A DNA stretch of 64,000 bases. It comes from Meconema thalassinum (lineage: Eukaryota; Arthropoda; Insecta; Orthoptera; Tettigoniidae). Under the pieces are notes generated by a model. That model had not been told where the DNA came from, did no database searches, and saw nothing but the letters and a program-made list of their open reading frames with translations. The position numbers and the translations under genes were made by a program. The DNA lies in contig OX336388.2 of assembly GCA_946902985.2 (NCBI GenBank), forward strand, positions 228,244,467 to 228,308,466, read 5' to 3'. This document shows, one piece after another, positions 53,726 through 63,534 of the stretch (the stretch's first letter is position 1; each line of letters starts with the position of its first letter).

Positions 53726-54367
53726 TAGCCTACTTTCGATTTTTGCAAAAAATGAAAATAGACTTATGAGATCAACACAGGGCGAAAAAAAGTGTGTCTG
53801 TCTGTGTGTGTGTGTGTGTGTGAGTGTGTGTACTCTGAATGTCTGTCCCCCCCCCCCCTATCAATTCGAACGTGAATTGAACGAAATTTGGTACAAAGGT
53901 AGCACTAGCAAAGGACACCTCAGTGTCATGTTTTATATTGCCGCCATCTTGACGGAAACGTAATGGCGGCCACACAAATGTTCAAAGCTTAAATCAAATT
54001 ACGACCATCCTAATAATTTGATCTCTACCAGATTTTGCAACAACATGCCTTTTTGTGGAAAGCATCTTATGACTGAACTACAAGGTCATCAGCCCAATAG
54101 TTTGCAAATAGCGGCCATGTATGTGTGCAAATACATTCCCCATATCAATTCAAACACGGTGAAACCGAATTGAATGCATTTTTTTACAGAGGTAGCACTA
54201 GCAAAGGGCACCTCATATTCATGTTTAATAGCCCTATAGCACGTTGTATTTCAACAAGCTACTACAACCAACATTCAATTATACTCCTTGAAAAGGACAA
54301 AGAGTTATAACAATACCCATGCATTTAGGAGAAAGTAAGCTATATGTTCTTTACTGAACATCTTGTT
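53726..54367 (+). mobile_element. Array element (AE) copy 6, short subfamily
   Basis: 5' hairpin-like agcctactttc ... gaaaatagact, atgagatc, a GT tract (53790-53830) and ccccccccctatcaattcg. A block with ggtagcactagcaaagg occurs twice (about 53899 and 54191), flanked by gccgccatcttgacgg and atggcggccacac. The 3' hairpin is ATGTTC (54344) with GAACAT (54356), followed by cttgtt. It has only two core units. Confidence 0.72.
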
Positions 54368-54384
54368 TTTAAACTGTGAACGTG

Positions 54385-55095
54385 GTTTTTGAATAGAATG
54401 GTCTTCGTCTTGAGGAAAGAATTTATGATGAAAGAACAAAAATACTGGAATGCAGCCAAAATAAATCAGAAACCTCTATGGACATCAAATTGGCAGGTGA
54501 AAAAACTAAATGAAGTAGGAGACTTATTTTACTTAGGAAGCAGAATAACCAGTGATGGACGAAGCAAAGAGGATATAAAAAGTAGGTTAGCTCAGGCAAG
54601 GAAAGCATTCCTACAGAAAAGGAATCTGTTGACATCGAATATAGATTAAGTATTGGGAAGTCATTTTTAAGGCCTTTGTCTGGAGCGTGGTGCTCTATGG
54701 AAGTGAAACTTGGACTATTGGTGCAGCAGAAAAAAAGAGAATTGACGCATTTGAAATGTGGTGTTACAGGAGAATGATGAAGATCAGAAGGGTAGATAGG
54801 GTTACAAACGAAGAGATATTAAGACTAGTGGGAGAGGAGATATGTTTCTGGCGACTGCTAATGAAGAGAAGAGATAGGTTGGTAGGACACATATTAAGAC
54901 ACCCAGGAATAGCAAGTTTAGTTATGGAAGGAAGGGTCGAGGGCAAGAACTGTAGGGGTAGACCAAGGTTAGAATATGTTAAACAGATTCCCTCAGATGT
55001 GGGGTGTGGTAGCTATGTAGAGATAAAACGATTAGCTCAGGACAGGGAGGCACGGAGAGTTGCATCAAACCAGTCGAAAGATTGAAGACTCAAAC
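54385..55095 (+). pseudogene. LINE-a 3' end, longest copy
   Basis: First frame to 54649: FYLGSRITSDGRSKEDIKSR, then KAFLQKRNLLTSNID. Second frame from 54687: VLYGSETWTIGAAEKKRI, YRRMMKIRRVDRV, RRDRLVGHILRHPGI, RGRPRLEYVKQI. A one-frame change lies near 54650. It ends in gaagactcaaacaac without a long tail. It starts about 18 bp after AE copy 6. Confidence 0.87.
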
Positions 55096-55154
55096 AACGC
55101 ACGTGGTGTTTGTTAATAGCAGTTGGCTTCAAACAATTTTCAGAGCGCTACTAA

Positions 55155-55548
55155 CAAAACGAAAGCCCAAGTAAGGATGGCAGACGACAATTTCAAGTAG
55201 TTCCTACTTTCGCCACCAAATGCTACCGTCCACGACACCTAGCTGTGAACTTCACTAATACTTGATGCCATCGCAACCAGTGCCCGGTGATGAACGTTGG
55301 AACTTTAAGAGCATTAATCAAAATTAACCTACAAATTTTGGCTTCACACAAGTGTAGTTAGTAGAAGGTTCTCTTTCATGCCATAAATCTATGACATGGG
55401 ACCGCCAGCTTTGCTTCCCCTCCGAAGGAAGGCATGCTAGGGGTTATTAACGCTCTTAAAAAAATCCGACGACTTCGGCTGGGTTTGAGCCCGAGACCTT
55501 GGGCATAGAAGCTCAGCACGCTACCCACTACGCCACCGAAGCCGCCGC
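55155..55548 (-). repeat. SINE-1 copy lacking the tail
   Basis: Head inverted at 55545 (cggcttcggtggcgtagtgg), box B as gggtttgagcccg near 55481-55494, body to about 55155 (cccaagtaaggatgg). Confidence 0.85.
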
Positions 55549-55664
55549 ACTTTGCTTGGAATACCTATCAAAGAAATGCCTCTATAAATTGTTGCACTCA
55601 TTTCTGTTACCTGGCTTATAAATTGATGCAATTACTGGTTTTGTCCTGTCACCGACAGTAGTGG

Positions 55665-56015
55665 CTACGCTGGCTAAAGCGCAGCATTAGGTCATGGGGC
55701 CAAGCTCTCTGCTGACTCGGTAGACGTGTGGGTTCGAGCCCCACCGTCGGCCGTCCTTTAAATGGTTTTCCGTGGTTTCCCCATTTTCAACACCAGGCAA
55801 ATGCTGCGACGGTACCTTCTGACAGGCCACGGCCACTTCCTTCCACATCCTTGCCCAGCTTCATTGACCATCATTCATTTCATCTCTCATTAACTCCTCT
55901 CATGAGGCTGGCGTCAGGAAGGGCATCCGGCCGTAAAACCCATCGCCACAAAGACTTCCATCGCATCTCATCCCCGACCCCGTTGGAAAACGGGAATAAT
56001 AAGGGGTAGACATAC
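55665..56015 (+). repeat. SINE-3 full-length copy
   Basis: The head has gtggctacgctggctaaagc (box A region) and gtgggttcgagccccac (box B). The body has ttccgtggtttccccatttt, ggtaccttctgacaggcc, tcatttcatctctcattaac and gtcaggaagggcatccggcc. The tail is gaataataaggggtagac. This copy defines the family (about 350 bp). Partners are at 21814 and 30255. Confidence 0.87.
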
Positions 56016-56033
56016 ACTGGTTTTGTGCAGTCA

Positions 56034-56258
56034 GAGGGTACTTTCCTAAATTCCATGGCAATTCGATTATCCTATGCAACCATTTCAGCCCTGCATTCCC
56101 ACTAAGCTTTACCATTTGTGGCCGATGTTCATCTACCCCTGCCACTTTGTGACATTGTAATTTATTTACCACCCACTCTACTTCCTCAATCGTCATCCTG
56201 ATCCCGTCCACAAATTCTTCCTGAATAGTCTCAAAATCTGCCATATTGCAAGATTATT
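56034..56258 (-). pseudogene. LINE reverse transcriptase N-terminal fragment
   Basis: The minus strand reads MADFETIQEEFVDGIRMTIE and then VVNKLQCHKVAGVDEHRPQM and GLKWLHRIIELPWNLGKYP. This is the KxxKAxGxDxIPxExxK start of non-LTR reverse transcriptases. Catalytic parts are missing. It could belong to LINE-a or another clade. Confidence 0.78.
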
Positions 56259-56269
56259 ATTATTATTAT

Positions 56270-56389
56270 TAGCCTACTTTTCACATTTTGTAAAAATGAG
56301 GAAAAAGTAGACTTATGAGATCGGGCAAATGTGTGTGTCTCTGTCTGTACTTCAGTCTGTCTGTCCTTCTATCTGTCTGTCTGTCTGTC

Positions 56390-56425
<36 letters not shown>

Positions 56426-57412
56426 CTATCAACTCCTAAACGGGTGCAGCAATCAAAACAAAATTTGTTAGGAGTAAAGATCTATACCTAAATATCTCAC
56501 GGCCATATTTGAAAAAGATGTCAGTGCTACCAACTGCAGAAAAATCGCAATTGAAATTTGAGCTCCATGTTGGATATCTTAAAAGGTATGAATGGAAGCT
56601 ATTTCAAAATTGGCACACGTATATATAATCTTATTGCAGTTTAATTTCCAGGAGGCCATACATGGCAGTGTTGCAAAAATGATTATAAACCTGCTGATTG
56701 GTCTAATGTTTAAATGCATATAACTTCTACACTATCAATTGGAATTCAACAAAATTTCGTATGTGCTATGTGTACCATAACATATATGACTATGCCGATT
56801 CTTAAGAGTAACCAGGGCTGCCAACTGTTAAGAAATGCTGTCTATGTTTCTTGTTACCCTAATATCAATATATCAGAAAGTATGCAAGCCAATAGCTCTA
56901 AACATTGCACACGTATAGTACCTGGCATTCTAGATTAATATGGAGTAACTAATTTACGTCAGTGTTGCCAACATGATTCTAAGCCTGCTGTTAGGTCCAA
57001 TTTTAACATGTATGTAACGTCTATACTAACTAATGGATTTCACAACAATAGATCATATTATTTCAGATTATTTCTGACCATTACATGTATGTCATTGTTG
57101 CCAACATGATTTTATGCCCACTGTTAGATCCAATGTTTAACTGCATGTAACGTCCATGCCATCCATTAGACGTGAATCAAATTTTGTATTCTGTACCTTA
57201 AGGGATAAAACTAAGAATATATTCAGTCACCAGGGCTGCCAACTGTAGTTCTCTATTAGGCTACATTATGCTAGTTATACAGTATTTTGAACTAATTAGA
57301 AATGTCGATATTACCAAGTTAATTCTAGATGGATCCATATAGATTAATCATTGGCATGAATCTTAAATTTTAAGAAAAGTAGGCTCTTTAGTTCGTCACG
57401 GAACTTCTTGTT
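56270..57412 (+). mobile_element. Array element (AE) copy 7, GTTGGCAGC subfamily
   Basis: 5' hairpin agcctactttt ... aaaagtagact, atgagatcggg, a GTCT/GT tract (56345-56420) and tcctatcaactcctaaacgg. The core carries gctaccaactgc, cagtgttgcaaa, gggctgccaactg, cagtgttgccaac, cattgttgccaac and gggctgccaac near 56526, 56661, 56815, 56962, 57093 and 57233. The end is gaaaagtaggctctttagtt with hairpin AGTTC/GAACT (57390-57405) and cttgtt. ATT repeats lie on both sides, with no visible target duplication. Confidence 0.8.
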
Positions 57413-57454
57413 ATTATTATTATCGTTTCGGTCGTCTAGGGACCACGAGCCGAT

Positions 57455-57795
57455 TTGCTGTTCCTTCTTCTTCCTCCAGTATGCCTTCATCATCTCACTA
57501 TGTTTCCTCTTCCTTTCCTCGGACCATTTCCAGCCGGTTTTCTTTCCCTTGCTCCTTCCATTTTTAGCACATTTGGACTAAAAATATCTCTCTGTGGTGT
57601 ATCTTCTTCTCTGAAATTATTTCTTTCCAAATCCTTCTGTACTTCATGTACCCAAGATGTTGTTGACTTCTTGTTGCACAGGAATGTTAAGATCTGCTTG
57701 GTTAACCTACTGTCATCCATCCTGTACAATTGTCCAAAAATAGCTTTCTCCTTTTTCCATTTTGTTTCTGATATGTTTTCTATTTTTCGATATAT
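57455..57795 (-). pseudogene. LINE-b C-terminal fragment
   Basis: MYRMDDSRLTKQILTF, then TSWVHEVQKDLERNNF (57729-57600), followed in other frames by WSEERKRKHSEMMK near 57495. With the part at 63535-64000, which ends in HIYRMENSRL, this reconstructs the order of the LINE-b C-terminus. Confidence 0.78.
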
Positions 57796-57812
57796 TTCAT
57801 CATAAAGATGAT

Positions 57813-58049
57813 ATATTGGCTTTCACGGCCAGTGAATTAAAACTCAGCAATTCTTCTAGGTTTGTGCCGTGTCTTGTGTGGGGTTTCGCCTAGGACACTA
57901 GCAGAAGTACCCGTTCTTCGAACGGTCTTCAGTATTTATACCTAGACGTTAGCGAATGAACTACTGTTGCAATCAATCCTCGATCAGTTTATGGGGAGAT
58001 GACCTCGTAGTTCCGCCCCTTAAAACAACAATAAAGAACTAACTAACTA
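57813..58049. other. Unassigned interspersed-looking sequence
   Basis: Contains ggtttcgcctaggacactag and cgttcttcgaacggtcttca. A short palindrome (gttcttcgaac) is visible. No partner is seen in the window. Confidence 0.35.
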
Positions 58050-58326
58050 ATCCTCCATCAATTTCATCATCATCTTCCTAGCATTAATCCCGCTTTATTG
58101 CAGGGTCTGCTTTTCTGCACTTTTTCTTCCATACTGCTCGATCTTGAGCGTCTCTAGTTGTGGCATTCACTAGTTGCATGTCCTCCCGCATAATATCCAG
58201 CCAGCGCTTTCTCGGTCGCCCTCGTGGTCGTCGGCCTTCTGGACTGATGTCAAGTGCAGTTCTCGCGACTGAAGAGTGATTGCTACGCAGTACATGGTCA
58301 TACCAACGCAGACGGCTCTCCCGCAT
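58050..58326 (-). pseudogene. RTE-type LINE, C-terminal tail after an in-frame stop
   Basis: Reads MRESRLRWYDHVLRSN, ARTALDISPEGRRPRGRPRK and RWLDIMREDM to a stop at 58084. It is in the same frame as the reverse transcriptase ORF and separated from it only by a TAA at 58327-58329. The 3' sequence ends in a gatgatgatga-type run on the minus strand. Confidence 0.88.
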
Positions 58327-60000
58327 TTATTCATGGATTGGAGCCACACCAAATGTAGCTCGAACATTGTCATTCCTGATGCGGTCCAGTCTAGTAAGTC
58401 CCTGTGTCCACCGAATCATCTTCATCTCCATGACATGTAGTTGTTGTTCATGTCTCTTCGTTACTGGCCAGCATTCAGTACCGTACAGTGCTACTGGTCG
58501 AACGATGGTTCTGTAAATTTTCGACTTCAGATATAGTGGCACATTCCGGTCAAAAAGGACTCCAGTAACTTGGCGCCATTTCAGCCATGCAGCGTTGACT
58601 CTGTTTCGGACATCTGGGAGTGTTCGGCCATCTGAACAGATTAGCGTACCCAAGTATTTGAATACAGATGATTTTCGGAGTTGAGTGCCATCAATGTGAA
58701 TAGATCCTTCACTTGGTACTCCACACTCCATATACTCTGTCTTCCCAATATTAAGTCGTAGGCCATGGGTGTATAGTGCAGTTTTCCAACATTGAACATG
58801 TTGTTCCAATTCTTGGCGAGAATTGCAGGCTACAATGATATCGTCAGCATAGAGCAAGGTCCAGGGATGTGGTTGCAGTAGTTCGGCTGCGATGGTGTCA
58901 AGACAGATGATGAACAGGAGCGAGGACAAAGCTAACCCCTGATGAACACCAACTCCGATGGGAAAAGTTGCGGAGTTTTCTGAAGCACATCGGACATAGC
59001 TGGTGACATTCCGATAAAGAAGCTGAACCCATTGAACATATGCTTCTGGTACCCCATGCTGTAGTAGTGCATACCATATTAGATCACGAGGTACCCTGTC
59101 GAAGGCCTTTTCAAGATCCAAGAAGGCTATATGGAGTGGTTTCCGCTTATCTAGGTGCCTTTCCATCAAAAGACGAGCGGCGTGAATAGCATCGATTGTC
59201 CCTGTACCTTTCATAAAACCACACTGGTGTGAGGCAATCTTGATTATATCACGAAGGCGTGTATCCACGATACGCTCAAATATCTTCATAGTGTGGCAAA
59301 GCAGGCGAATCGGTCGATAATTTGACCAGTTGTGCACATCTCCTTTACCTTTCCAAATTGGTATTGTTACACTGCTGAGCCAAGTAAGAGGAGCTGCGTT
59401 TTCATTGATGATCTTGTTGAAGGGATCTGCTAGAAACTGAGCTGCTTGTGATCCAAGCATCTTCCACACCTCCGATGGGAGATCATCCGGTCCAGTTGCC
59501 TTTCCATTTTTCATTTTCTTCATAGCGGTCTCCACTTCGGCAACCGTGATGGCTGGTACTGGACCAAGTACAGGATCCGCAGCTGGTAGTGGCGGATGGG
59601 GAAATTCTTCGTTGCTAATATTTTCGAAGTGCTGTTTCCATCGGTTAAAGATCTCATTAGGTTTCCGTAGAGGATGTTGATTTTCATTCTTAATGATCAT
59701 AACATGTCCAACATCTTGAGTGGAACGATGACGATTCTTCGCTAGTCTGTAGATATTATGTGCTCCTTCTGCTGTGTTGAGCTCTTCGTAAATGCTCTTG
59801 TAATGGTCTGCTTTAGCCTTTGCCACTTCCTGTTTTGCCACTGACTTCAATCTTCTATATTGCTGACGATGAAGATCCAGTCCCGATTGGAGCCAGGTCT
59901 TATACGCTAACTTCTTCATCCTGATGGCATCTTGGACATGAGAATTCCACCACCATATCGGTTTATTGATAAAACTGCGTCCAGGTTTTGATTTACCCAT
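58327..60000 (-). pseudogene. RTE-type LINE reverse transcriptase
   Basis: Frame of 557 codons. The linker and fingers are at about 1-230 (KNGKATGPDDLPSEVWK near 165). The reverse transcriptase core has NYRPIRLL, AFLDLEKAFDRVPRDLIW (about 295), GVHQGLALSSLLF and the catalytic YADD (near 381, LLYADDIIV). The thumb region has NIGKTEYMECG and VFKYLGTLICSDGR. It looks intact across its catalytic motifs. An in-frame TAA at 58327 removes the last 80 residues, and the upstream endonuclease is in other frames, so the copy is dead as a whole. The methionine at 60000 is simply the first in frame. Confidence 0.92.
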
Positions 60001-60525
60001 GATGTCAGTAGCACAAGTCTTAATGTGGAGGCCTTAGCCCAGATTTCATCAACGTGTTGACCTTGTTCTGGCATAGATAGAGAACCTATAGATGTTTTCA
60101 GCTGGATGTGATGTTTTAATTTCCACCATTTAATTCGTTCCGATGTAGATTTAAGACTTTTCTTGCCGAGATCAAGGCGAATCCTAAATTGAGGAGAAGC
60201 AGATGATGTTGGGGTGCAATAATGTCTGATGGTATGACTTTTACATCAGTGACAAACTTCAGATCACTCCTTCGTACCAACCAATAATCAATCTGCGTAT
60301 TTCTTCCACCACTACTGTAGGTAATGAGGTGCGATGGTCGCTTTTTGTAAAAGGTGTTAGTCACAGATAAGTCTAAGGCCTCATCAAATTCCAGGATTCT
60401 GTTTCCATCCTCATTTCGGTCTCCAAAGCCTTGTCCACCATGTACTCTGTCGAAACCATTTCTATTCCCTCCAACGTGGCCATTTAAGTCACCACCAATG
60501 AACAGGAGTTCTTCTTCAACAAACT
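60001..60525 (-). pseudogene. RTE-type LINE endonuclease C-terminal part
   Basis: On the minus strand ELLFIGGDLNGHVGG and GFGDRNEDGNRILEF, then THIDYWLV-type NTQIDYWLVRRSD and PQHHLLL. This is the C-terminal half of an apurinic-type endonuclease. Two frame changes separate it from the reverse transcriptase (near 60160 and near 60005). The element is 5'-truncated at about 60525. Confidence 0.87.
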
Positions 60526-60544
60526 AACCCTCCATCATTTTACC

Positions 60545-60790
60545 ACAGTTAATTTAGTTTCCTGGGAATTTCACAGACACTGTTCAATTTAGGGCCTAAA
60601 AATGTGGTTTTCGGAGACCCTAGCTTTATGTTTCCCATTAAGGGGATGAAAATAAGCTTCGGTCGTCCATCTAGGATAATATTTATAGTTCGCCTATTTG
60701 AGTACCGGTATGTATTTCGAAATGGTTTGCACACTTTTATGAGAAGTACGGTGAAGAGTTATATAAATGACAACTGTAGAGACACCTTGT
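60545..60790 (+). repeat. Interspersed repeat related to 62570-62780
   Basis: aaaatgtggttttcggagac, cattaaggggatgaaaataa and gaagagttatataaatga correspond in order to aaaatgcggttttcggggac, cattgaggggctgaaaacaa and gaagagttacatcaatga at 62610-62770. Class unknown. Confidence 0.65.
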
Positions 60791-61060
60791 GGCCGCGAGA
60801 CAAAATAACCCTCTTCAGACACCATATCACCCAGATGACCAAATCTGGAGGTGAAAGCCATACACCAGAAGAAACCAGGTTCTATGCGATGGCGAAATTT
60901 GACGACAAAAATTAGAAGATTAGCAACAAATCCAATCTGAAGCTATATTTATGAAAGCTCTCCTTCTTCAGATAAAATCAATATTGACACACCCGTAAAC
61001 GTAAAGCAACACACGTAGTATAAAAGAAACCATAAAAAAAACAAATAAAGTAACAAAGTC
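60791..61060. other. Unassigned sequence
   Basis: Open on the plus strand to 60915 but without a recognisable domain. Confidence 0.35.
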
Positions 61061-61387
61061 TTAATACGCACTTTCTTAGTGTACGGGCATCCGGCATGGG
61101 CAGGATTCCCCGAATGCCCCCTTCGCCCCTATCTTGCACTGGAGCGCCGCCTCGCAAGGGTCGCCATGCGGTTGCCTTTTACATACCGAACGGCAGACCT
61201 GCTGGACAGGATGCCACTACCACCGCTCACCACCTATATCGACCTCCGGCATCGCCGATATCTCTCGAGAGCGCGAAGAACCGGCAACCCAATAGTCACG
61301 CCACTCATCCAACAACCACATCGCGCCCCGGTGCGGACAAAATTGGGCATTTACAGTATTTTGGCACTGCCTCCAGCCCCTGACTGA
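61061..61387 (+). pseudogene. Jockey/R1-group LINE ORF2 C-terminal end
   Basis: YGHPAWAGFPECPLRPY, then RRLARVAMRLPFTYRTADLL, PPLTTYIDLRHRRYLSRA and a stop at 61387. This resembles the last part of ORF2 in Jockey-group LINEs. It is 5'-truncated near 61061. Local base use is much more GC-rich than its surroundings. Confidence 0.75.
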
Positions 61388-62530
61388 AAATGGTGTTGGG
61401 CGACAAACACGCAGTAACACGAGCCTCGCCCACCAGCTCTAGCACCGACGACACGGTCCACGTAGCAACCAATGGTTCTCACTTTCCACATCTCCATAAC
61501 GCACATCTCACGCCGATATAACTTTTCATAACTCTTGAACTACTCATCCACATCATCTGCAACTCCCCCCCCCCTTTCACTTCATTATATCGCCACAGTT
61601 TTCATATCGCCAGCAATATTATTTTCTTTTCCTTTTTCTCTCTTCTTACCGTAACTTTTCTTTCTTCTCTCTCTCTATTCTATATCTGTCTCATCCTCAT
61701 CTCAACCAACATCAATCATTACCCCTTCCCACCAACATTGTTCATCTCCATTAAAAATATATATATATATATGTATATATATGTATTAAAAAAAATCATT
61801 GATCATGTTCATCTTCTCACACATATACCAGCAAATCTAACAACTTCGTCCCCATCCCCTCCTTTACTCGTTGCCTTCTTCCTTTCACTACTCCCCTCAG
61901 CTCAACTTATCCATTCGCCACTGTCCTCAAATCACCAGTTTTATTATTCTTTCTCCCCGTCTTCTTACTGCCATACCACTTTCCTTCTCATCCCAGCAAA
62001 CATCTTGCATTACTCCCTTCTCATCGCCATCATTCATTAAACAAAAAAAATCTTACTTATGATCTGGACGTAAATTACAGCCCCCCTCTTCTTCTTCTCC
62101 ACCAAACTTACTTCGTTACAAATTAACACAATCTCAGAGCAATAGAAGTTCCTTAGTCTGCTTTGACACTTGCGGCATGTTGTTTCCGTGTTTTCTTTGT
62201 CTGGACAATTTCCGACATTTCAAAATTATCCCTACAAAATGAAGCAGTCACCCTTCTCTCCAACATCCCCATTCCTGCTCCTAACTCTTCCTGCTCAAAA
62301 CAATACTTCACCCCCCGTGCCCTTCTCCAAATGCCTCCACAAACAATCCCCACACACTTTCTTCCAAATCCAAAAACCAAAACCCCCACCACCAAAATTC
62401 TCACCTCTCCCAAACACCTTAACCCCCTGGCCCGAAGAGACGGCAAAACCGTCTGAGGGGGCCCGCCGCGGCAGGGGCAATAGCCATGCGGCGGAATGAA
62501 ACGACTGCTATATATATATATATATATAAA
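61388..62530 (+). repeat. LINE 3' UTR, G-poor, with terminal hairpin and TA tail
   Basis: The region follows the LINE stop and is pyrimidine- and A-rich with very few G, especially 62240-62430. It ends in a GC-rich hairpin around 62427-62460 (CCCCCTgg...GAGACGG caaaa CCGTCT gaGGGGG). Then gcccgccgcggcaggg and a TA tail at 62508-62527 follow. Such 3' stem-loops are recognised by LINE reverse transcriptases in known elements. Membership of one element is inferred from order and strand. Confidence 0.6.
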
Positions 62531-62569
62531 CAAATAAAGTATGCACCTAGGCATTCGTTAGTAATCTAC

Positions 62570-62990
62570 AGGAAATTAGTTTTCTGGGGATATCTTAGAA
62601 ACTATTTTACGACTTTAAAATGCGGTTTTCGGGGACCCTTAAGGGCCCCCGACTTTTCCTTCTCACATTGAGGGGCTGAAAACAAGTTTCGTCTCGTCCT
62701 TCTACGAATATTTCAGCTTGTAATTTAAGGGGGGTAGGCGATACGGTGGAAGAGTTACATCAATGATTGGTGTTGTGCCTCTGATGCATGTCTGTGCCAA
62801 ATTTAACGATGATCCACTCAACCGTTCTCGAGTTATAAGGGAATAAATTTGTCCACAGACAGACAGACAAAACTTTTATTTTCGCGCGTATCCGTTATAA
62901 AACAGTCTGAAACGCGTTAATAACGCAAATTTCCGTAGAAATTCAGAAAAAAAAACAGACAAACTTTCATTTGTGTGTGTATATACTATG
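62570..62990 (+). repeat. Interspersed repeat related to 60545-60790, longer copy
   Basis: Shares the blocks listed for 60545-60790 and continues through ctctgatgcatgtctgtgcc, gagttataagggaataaatt and cagacagacagac. Ends like this are common in arthropod repeat tails. Class unknown. Confidence 0.6.
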
Positions 62991-63466
62991 CATATAGGGA
63001 TTACGATGCACCCGGACAATTCAGAGTTCAAAAACAAATCAACAAAAAATTATCTGATTGCAAGTACGGTTCACTATTATCATATGCTTATTAAGAGCTA
63101 TTTTAACTGAACAACGCATTAATGAATTGCTACCAACATGTTAAAACAAATCTTTTAATTCGCTTTTACTATCGTCCCTATAACAAAAGCCACAAAGCTA
63201 TTGTTCCACACAATTTGAATCGTCCATTATTAGCATTAGCTTGTTTTGATATTACATTAGTTTTGTTTGATATTACCTAATAACTCTACCTTTTTCAAAA
63301 AAGAATACCTCTCGTTTAATCCAGAATTTCATTAGTGAGTAACAATTACAGTAAATATCCCAATGGCAAATATTGTACCGGTGAACCAGAGAGCTGAAGA
63401 ACAATAATATGCCTAGCAGACCGCTGCAATTTAGTAAGTGCGCTTTGCGTTCTGTGTAATCGTTAC

Positions 63467-63470
<4 letters not shown>
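62991..63470. other. No feature seen
   Basis: AT-rich sequence without a recognisable gene or repeat. Confidence 0.4.

Positions 63471-63471
<1 letters not shown>

Positions 63472-63534
<63 letters not shown>
63472..63534. repeat. AAT microsatellite
   Basis: About 20 AAT units directly before LINE-b sequence. Confidence 0.93.
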
